DNA from: Pseudomonas sp. PA15(2017)
GTDB lineage: Bacteria > Pseudomonadota > Gammaproteobacteria > Pseudomonadales > Pseudomonadaceae
Direction: 5' to 3'
DNA length: 64,000 nucleotides
Assembly (NCBI RefSeq): GCF_001945395.1
Contig: NZ_MSXV01000059.1
Location: forward strand, 154,790-218,789
In this document: positions 58,674 through 64,000 of the stretch, piece after piece
Layout of the letters: every line of letters begins with the position of its first letter
How positions within the stretch are numbered: the first letter of the stretch is position 1
Position numbers and translations under genes: made by a program
Notes under the pieces: generated by a model
What the model was told of the DNA's origin: nothing
Database searches by the model: none
Seen by the model: the letters and a program-made list of their open reading frames with translations, nothing else

Positions 58674-58707
58674 CAAAAAATACAAAAGCCGCTGCACAGG
58701 CAGCGGC
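58674..58707 (-). terminator. Terminator between bamB and der
   Basis: On the minus strand, GCCGCTGC-CTGT-GCAGCGGC is followed by TTTTGTATTTTTT. It would limit read-through from bamB to der. Confidence 0.78.
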
Positions 58708-58767
58708 CGCAAATCTCGCACTATCTGCTCCGCTCGCCCGGTACTCCCGGACGAACGGAGCCGGGGC

Positions 58768-59919
58768 TCACTTGATGGTCAGGGCCACCAGTTTGCCGCC
58801 GTTGCCAAAGGCATACAGCCAGTCGCCGACCACCAGCGGACGCGCACGCAGGCCGTCGCTGTCGATGCGGGTACGGCCGACGAAGCGGCCGTCGACCTGG
58901 CTGATCAGGTGCAGGTAGCCTTCCAGATCGCCGAACGCGACGTAGCTGGAGAACACCGCAGGCGCCGACAACTGGCGACGCGCCAGGGCATCGTTGGTCC
59001 ACAGTGCCGACGCCGAACGCTCGTCGATGCTTTCCACGGTACCGCTGGCCAGGGTCACATACACGTTACCGAAGCCCTGCGCCACGCCCATGGAGCTGGA
59101 CGCCTCGCGCTGCCAGATCACCCGGCCGCTCTGCAGGTCCAGCGCCGCGACGCGGCCCTGGTAGGTGACCACGTACAGCTGGCCACCGGAGAGCAGCAGG
59201 CCGCCGTCGATATCCACGATGCGGTCGAGTTCGGAACGCCCCTGGGGAATGGCCACGCGCTGTTCCCAGACCGGGATGCCGCGCTGTGCGTCGAGGGCGA
59301 TGACCTTGCCGCTGGACAGGCCGGCGATGGCCAACTGGTTGGTCAGCAGCGGGCTGCCGGTACCACGCAGCGTCAGCACGGCCGGAGTGTTCTCGAAGAT
59401 CCAGCGTTGCTGACCGCTGTAGGCGTCCAGTGCGACGAGGGTGTCGTCCTGGGTCTGCACCAGCACGGTGTCGCTGCTGATGGCCGGGGCGGAGAGCACT
59501 TCGCTCGGTACGCGGGCGCGCCACTTCTCTTCACCACTGGACGAATCCAGGGCGATCACTTCACCCTTCAGGGTGCCGACCACGACCATGCCATAGCCAG
59601 CCGCCACGGCGCCGGACACCGGAACGTCGAGTTCCTTCTTCCAGGCCACCTTGCCAGTGGTGCGGTCCATGGCGACGACCAGGCCTTCGACGTCGGCGGC
59701 GAAGATCTGCTCGCCATCGACCACCGGTTCGAGCATGTTGTAGATGTCGCCCTGACCTTTACCGATCGAACGGCTCCACTCCTGCTGCAGTTTCACTTCC
59801 TCGGTGAACTTGGGAAGCTCGGCAGGCGGCAGTTCTTTCTTGCTGTTGCTGCTGCAACCCACGGCCAGGACGGCCAGGGCCAGCAGTGCGGCATTCTTCC
59901 AACGCATCACGTCATGCAT
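58768..59919 (-). CDS. bamB: Outer membrane assembly lipoprotein BamB
   Basis: 383 residues. A lipoprotein signal ends LAVGC, then an eight-bladed PQQ-like beta propeller with repeated GxVxALDxxxGxxxW patterns. It is part of the Bam complex that inserts barrels into the outer membrane. The ATG at 59919 agrees with Pseudomonas homologues; 59907 is an alternative. It overlaps the yfgM stop by eight bases. Confidence 0.95.
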   Translation of the reverse strand: MHDVMRWKNAALLALAVLAVGCSSNSKKELPPAELPKFTEEVKLQQEWSRSIGKGQGDIYNMLEPVVDGEQIFAADVEGLVVAMDRTTGKVAWKKELDVPVSGAVAAGYGMVVVGTLKGEVIALDSSSGEEKWRARVPSEVLSAPAISSDTVLVQTQDDTLVALDAYSGQQRWIFENTPAVLTLRGTGSPLLTNQLAIAGLSSGKVIALDAQRGIPVWEQRVAIPQGRSELDRIVDIDGGLLLSGGQLYVVTYQGRVAALDLQSGRVIWQREASSSMGVAQGFGNVYVTLASGTVESIDERSASALWTNDALARRQLSAPAVFSSYVAFGDLEGYLHLISQVDGRFVGRTRIDSDGLRARPLVVGDWLYAFGNGGKLVALTIK

Positions 59920-60556
59920 CCCCTTTGGCCAGATCGTCGATCTTCATCTGCAGACCACCGACGGCAGCTTCTTCAGCCAGCGCGCCCTTGGCTTTCACAT
60001 AGGCGGCATGGGCGTCGTCGGTACGGCCCAGCTTCACCAGCAGGTCGCCCTTGAGTTCTTCACGGCTGGCCAGAAACGCCTGGTCGGTGTCGCCGTCGAG
60101 CAGTTTGAGCGCATCGTCGGCCTTGTCCTGGGCAGCCAGCACGCGAGCCAGACGCTGACGAGCGAGCTCGCCCAGGGTCTCATTGGCGGGCTTGTCGGCC
60201 ACGCTGCGCAGCTCGGTCGCTGCATCGTCCAGCTTGCCGGACTCGACCGCGACCTTGGCCACGAACAGGCTGCCGTACTGGGCGTACTGAGTGCCGCCGA
60301 AGTCTTTCTTCAACTGCCCGGCGAGCGAAGCTACCTTGGCGGCGTCCGGCTGACCGCTCGGGGTCATGGCCGACTCCAGCAGTTGCTGATAGATAATCGA
60401 CGCGCCCTGCGCCTGGTTGGTCTGATACTTCTGCCAACCCTGCCAGCCGAATACCGCGATCAGCGCCAGGGCGCCGCCCGCCAGCAGTGGCTTGCCGTTA
60501 CGATCCCACCAGTCTTTCAGGCCGGCCAGTTCATCATCATCGCTGTTCAACGCCAC
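59912..60556 (-). CDS. yfgM: YfgM-type tetratricopeptide protein (SecYEG ancillary)
   Basis: 214 residues. The N-terminal segment is cytoplasmic (MALNSDDDELAGLKDWWDRNGKPLL), followed by one membrane helix (GGALALIAVFGW) and a periplasmic TPR domain. YfgM links SecYEG with periplasmic chaperones. Between hisS and bamB, as in other gamma-proteobacteria. Confidence 0.92.
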   Translation of the reverse strand: MALNSDDDELAGLKDWWDRNGKPLLAGGALALIAVFGWQGWQKYQTNQAQGASIIYQQLLESAMTPSGQPDAAKVASLAGQLKKDFGGTQYAQYGSLFVAKVAVESGKLDDAATELRSVADKPANETLGELARQRLARVLAAQDKADDALKLLDGDTDQAFLASREELKGDLLVKLGRTDDAHAAYVKAKGALAEEAAVGGLQMKIDDLAKGDA

Positions 60557-60583
60557 CCCAATACTCCTTAATCGCTAAATCGC

Positions 60584-61873
60584 TCATGCCTGCTGGGTGC
60601 AGGATGCCAGATGGTCGGCAAGATCCGACCAGGCAATGCTTTGTTGTTCGCTGTCGTCGCGCAAAGGTTTGCAACCTACCACGCGCTTGGCCAGTTCGTC
60701 CTCACCGAGAATCAGAGCATACAGGGCTCCGCTCTTGTCGGCCTTCTTGAACTGGCTCTTGAAGCTGCCAGCGCCGGCATTGACCAGTAGGCGCAGCCCC
60801 GGAACCTGGTTACGTACTCCTTCAGCCAGTGCCAGTGCAGCCAACTCGGCCGCTTCGCCGAAGGCGCAGATGAAGGCATCGGCCGGGCGGCTCAATTCGG
60901 CGGGCACGCACTGCAGGGTTTCGAGCAGCAGGACCAGGCGCTCGACGCCCATGGCGAAGCCCACGCCCGGGGTCGGCTTGCCGCCGAATTGGGTGATCAG
61001 GCCGTCGTAACGGCCGCCGGCGCACACGGTGCCTTGGGAACCGAGTTTGTCGGTCACCCACTCGAATACGGTGCGGCCGTAGTAATCCAAGCCGCGCACC
61101 AGCTTCGGGTTGATCTCGTATTTGATGCCGACGGCATCCAGACGCGCCTTGAGGCCGTCGAAGTGCACGCGGGACTCGTCGTCCAGATAGTCGTGCAGCG
61201 TCGGCGCATCGGCGAGCAGCGCCTGGGTCTGGGCATTCTTGCTATCGAGGATGCGCAGCGGGTTGGTGGTCAGGCGGCGCTGGCTGTCTTCGTCGAGCTG
61301 ATCGAAGCGCTCGCGCAGATAGGCCACCAGGGCGTCTCGATACACGCCGCGGGCTTCACTGGAGCCCAGGCTGTTGAGCTGCAGGGTCACCGCGTCGGCC
61401 AGGCCGAGCTGCTTCCACAGGCGCCAGGTCAGGGTGATCAGCTCGGCGTCGATGTCCGGGCCGGGCAAGTTGAACACTTCCACACCGATCTGGTGGAACT
61501 GGCGATAACGGCCCTTCTGCGGCTTCTCGTAGCGGAACATCGGGCCCGCGTACCACAGCTTCTGCACCTGACCGCCACCGGTCAGGCCGTGCTCGAGCAC
61601 GGCGCGCACGCAGCCGGCGGTGCCTTCGGGGCGCAGGGTCAGGGATTCGTTGTTGCGGTCGAGAAAGGTGTACATCTCCTTGTCGACCACATCGGTGCCC
61701 TCGCCGATGCCACGGGCGAACAGGTCGGTGAACTCGAGGATCGGCAGGCGGATTTCCTGATAACCATAGCTATCCAGCAAGGTCGCCAGGGTGCTTTCCA
61801 GATAGCGCCAGGCCGGGGTCTGCTGCGGCAGGATGTCGTTCATGCCACGAATGGCTTGCAGGGACTTGCTCAC
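60584..61873 (-). CDS. hisS: Histidyl-tRNA synthetase
   Basis: 429 residues. Class II motifs are clear: motif 2 (FRYEKPQKGRYRQFHQ), the histidine signature LVRGLDYYGRTVFEW and motif 3 (GFAMGVERLVLLL), then the anticodon-binding domain. Charges tRNA-His. Between ispG and yfgM. Confidence 0.97.
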   Translation of the reverse strand: MSKSLQAIRGMNDILPQQTPAWRYLESTLATLLDSYGYQEIRLPILEFTDLFARGIGEGTDVVDKEMYTFLDRNNESLTLRPEGTAGCVRAVLEHGLTGGGQVQKLWYAGPMFRYEKPQKGRYRQFHQIGVEVFNLPGPDIDAELITLTWRLWKQLGLADAVTLQLNSLGSSEARGVYRDALVAYLRERFDQLDEDSQRRLTTNPLRILDSKNAQTQALLADAPTLHDYLDDESRVHFDGLKARLDAVGIKYEINPKLVRGLDYYGRTVFEWVTDKLGSQGTVCAGGRYDGLITQFGGKPTPGVGFAMGVERLVLLLETLQCVPAELSRPADAFICAFGEAAELAALALAEGVRNQVPGLRLLVNAGAGSFKSQFKKADKSGALYALILGEDELAKRVVGCKPLRDDSEQQSIAWSDLADHLASCTQQA

Positions 61874-61893
61874 TTGTTTTCCTTAAGCACGGA

Positions 61894-63006
61894 TCAGCCG
61901 CGCACGATCACAGCCGCATCGGCTGCGGCCTTCTCGGCTGCCTTTTCGCGGATCAGCTTTTCCAGCTCATCCACCAGGTTGGTGTTGGTCAGCTTGGAAG
62001 CGGGCTTGCCGTCGATGTACACCAGGTTGTTCGGCGTACCGCCGGTGAGGCCGATATGGGCTTCCTTGGCTTCGCCTGGGCCATTGACCACACAGCCGAT
62101 CACCGCGACGTCCAGCGGCACCAGCAGGTCCTCGACGCGGGTTTCCAACTCGTTCATGGTCTTGACCACGTCGAAGTTCTGGCGCGAGCAGCTCGGGCAG
62201 GCGATGAAGTTGATGCCCCGCGAACGCAGGCGCAGCGACTTGAGGATATCGAAACCGACCTTGATCTCCTCCACCGGATCGGCCGCCAGGGAGATACGGA
62301 TGGTATCGCCGATACCTTCGGCCAAGAGCATGCCCAGGCCTACCGAGGACTTCACGGTACCGGAGCGCAGGCCGCCGGCTTCGGTGATGCCCAGGTGCAG
62401 CGGCTGTTCGATCTGTTTGGCCAGCAGGCGATAGGCTTCGACGGCCATGAACACGTCGGAGGCCTTCACGCTGACCTTGAAGTCAGGGAAATTCAGGCGG
62501 TCGAGATGCTCGACGTGACGCAGGGCCGACTCGACGAGCGCCTCGGGCGTCGGCTCGCCGTATTTCTTCTGCAGGTCCTTTTCCAGGGAGCCTGCGTTGA
62601 CGCCGATGCGAATCGGAATGCCCTTGTCGCGCGCCGCCTCGACCACCGCCTTGACGCGATCCTCGCGGCCGATGTTACCGGGGTTGATGCGCAGGCAATC
62701 GACGCCCAGCTCGGCCACGCGCAGCGCGATCAGGTAATCGAAGTGGATGTCGGCCACCAGCGGCAGGTTGACCTGCTGCTTGATGCGGCCGAAGGCTTCG
62801 GCGGCGTCCATGTCCGGAACGGAGACGCGGACGATGTCGGCACCGGCCGCTTCGAGGCGACGGATCTGCTCGACGGTGGCGGCCACATCGTTGGTATCGG
62901 TGTTGGTCATGCTCTGTACGGCAATGGGGGCATCGCCGCCGACCGGTACCGAACCGACCCAGATCTTGCGAGAGAGACGACGTTTGATCGGTGATTCACC
63001 GTGCAT
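61894..63006 (-). CDS. ispG: 4-hydroxy-3-methylbut-2-enyl diphosphate synthase IspG
   Basis: 370 residues from the ATG at 63006. TIM-barrel enzyme of the MEP isoprenoid pathway with the Fe-S cysteines in CPSCSRQNFD and VAVIGCVVNGPGEA. The start overlaps the rodZ stop region by one spacer base. Confidence 0.97.
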   Translation of the reverse strand: MHGESPIKRRLSRKIWVGSVPVGGDAPIAVQSMTNTDTNDVAATVEQIRRLEAAGADIVRVSVPDMDAAEAFGRIKQQVNLPLVADIHFDYLIALRVAELGVDCLRINPGNIGREDRVKAVVEAARDKGIPIRIGVNAGSLEKDLQKKYGEPTPEALVESALRHVEHLDRLNFPDFKVSVKASDVFMAVEAYRLLAKQIEQPLHLGITEAGGLRSGTVKSSVGLGMLLAEGIGDTIRISLAADPVEEIKVGFDILKSLRLRSRGINFIACPSCSRQNFDVVKTMNELETRVEDLLVPLDVAVIGCVVNGPGEAKEAHIGLTGGTPNNLVYIDGKPASKLTNTNLVDELEKLIREKAAEKAAADAAVIVRG

Positions 63007-63007
63007 A

Positions 63008-64000
63008 TTACTGCCCACCCAACTTCAAGCGTGCGGTTTCACCGGAGATATGCGGCGTCACATCGACAGCAGCACCGTTGTAGGTCACCTGGGCGCCGCG
63101 GGCGAAGCCGAGGCGCAACTCCATCGGTGCCTGGCCACGGACGTCGAGGCTGTCACCGCTGCGCTTCAGGCCGCTGGCGACGACCTTGCCATTGGCATCG
63201 GTCACCTGGATCCAGCAATCGGCGGTGAACCTCACGCTGATCAGGCCTTCGCCAGCCGCCACCGGGGTCTGCGGCTGGGCAGCAGCGGCAGGCGCCTGGG
63301 CAGCCGGTGCGGCTGGCGCTGCGGGTGCAGTCGATTCGGCTGGTGCAGCGGGAACCTGCTCGGCAGGCGCGGCCTGGCCGGCTGGTGGGTTCTGTTCCAG
63401 CAGTTCGGTAGCGGTGGCCGGCGGCGTTTCGCTCGGGGCCTGTTCGGCCTGCTCGCCTGAAACGCCTGGCAATGGTAATTCGGTACCCTGGTTCTGCGCC
63501 TCGGCGACGGCCTGGTCTTCCGGCTCGTCGAGCGGATGAATCTGGGTGCTGCCATCGGCGCCGTCGACCTCGACGTGGCCCATGCCGACGCTCTTCAAGT
63601 CATCGAGCTGCCAACCCTGGTCTTGCCACCAATAGAAGCAGGCGCCGCCGACACCGAGCAGCAGCAGAAAGCTGACCAGACGCAGGATGCTTTGCGAGTA
63701 ACGCGTCGGCTCTTCGATCCGGCCCAGCGCATGCACGCTGCTGCCCGTGGCGTTGCTGCCGGTGAACTGATCGAAGTCAGCCACCAGGGGCGCCTGCTCC
63801 AGGCCCAGTAACTTCGCGTAGGCGCGGATGTAACCGCGGGAAAACGTGTTGCCTGGCAGCTTCTCGAACTCGCCAGCTTCCAGCTGATTCAGGCGCATCG
63901 GCGTGAGGTTGAGCTGGGTGGCGACTTCGGCCACCGACCAGCCTCGACTCTCACGCGCTGCACGCAGGGCTTCTCCAGGATTGACGCGATGAGCTGCTGC
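63008..64000 (-). CDS. rodZ: RodZ-type cell shape protein; 5' end outside the window
   Basis: About 330 codons are visible, and the frame runs open to base 64000 (it begins within NPGEALRAARESRGWSVAEV). An N-terminal helix-turn-helix of XRE type, one membrane helix (LVSFLLLLGVGGACFYWW), a periplasmic Pro/Ala/Gln-rich linker and a C-terminal DUF4115 beta domain (VRFTADCWIQVTDANGKVV). It anchors MreB to the membrane. First visible gene of the cluster; pilF is expected beyond the window. Confidence 0.93.
   Translation of the reverse strand, partial: AAAHRVNPGEALRAARESRGWSVAEVATQLNLTPMRLNQLEAGEFEKLPGNTFSRGYIRAYAKLLGLEQAPLVADFDQFTGSNATGSSVHALGRIEEPTRYSQSILRLVSFLLLLGVGGACFYWWQDQGWQLDDLKSVGMGHVEVDGADGSTQIHPLDEPEDQAVAEAQNQGTELPLPGVSGEQAEQAPSETPPATATELLEQNPPAGQAAPAEQVPAAPAESTAPAAPAAPAAQAPAAAAQPQTPVAAGEGLISVRFTADCWIQVTDANGKVVASGLKRSGDSLDVRGQAPMELRLGFARGAQVTYNGAAVDVTPHISGETARLKLGGQ

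Overview
The window is chromosomal DNA of a high-GC gamma-proteobacterium, almost certainly a Pseudomonas. The reasons are the rodZ-ispG-hisS-yfgM-bamB-der gene order, a LapA-type adhesin beside lapG-lapD, a PhaG-type enzyme, and a P2/phiCTX-like prophage with Pseudomonas-type morons such as DUF1654. About 39.5 kb of the 64 kb is one apparently complete prophage inserted in a tRNA-Gly(CCC) gene.

Left flank (1-12219). The 3' part of a giant RTX adhesin gene is followed by a small gene, then on the other strand by lapD and lapG, the c-di-GMP receptor and periplasmic protease that control LapA-type adhesin release. Next come a Pro/Tyr-rich lipoprotein, a diguanylate cyclase gene broken by an in-frame TAG, a small Cys-rich protein, rsuA, a phaG-like gene, and the intact tRNA-Gly.

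Prophage (12171-51630, bounded by a 49-bp direct repeat). The order is: an AT-rich non-coding stretch with 11 GGTAAT/ATTACC iterons; P2-type head genes Q, P / O, N, M, L, X; a lysis cassette (holin, endolysin, Rz, Rz1); R and S; an inserted c4 antisense RNA / short ORF / antirepressor module; V, W, J, I, H, G; FI, FII, E and E+E' (T6G frameshift), T, U, D. Three TTGTAG-type palindromes with identical spacing stand exactly at the starts of the late operons and match the phage's own Ogr-type zinc-finger activator. Between D and the repressor lies a moron region: a DUF4160/DUF2442 pair with a double palindromic operator, umuDC with a perfect LexA box shared with DUF1654, and an AT-rich block of unknown genes. 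The early region holds a repressor, a Cro-like and a CII-like protein, Ogr, a large primase-helicase with a truncated ATPase paralogue, several unknown small genes, a PAPS-reductase-like protein, AlpA and integrase. Three early genes carry a repeated leader hairpin with a constant CTGCAA loop and different stems.

Right flank (51631-64000). The displaced tRNA terminator, a DJ-1/PfpI protein, an OmpR-type two-component system divergent from a TonB-dependent siderophore receptor, then the leftward housekeeping cluster der, bamB, yfgM, hisS, ispG and rodZ (cut by the window end).

The items most worth a second look are the c4-antirepressor module with its operator and attenuator-like terminator, the repeated CTGCAA leader hairpins, the iteron cluster near the left att site, the operator-controlled DUF4160/DUF2442 pair, and the AT-rich moron block.
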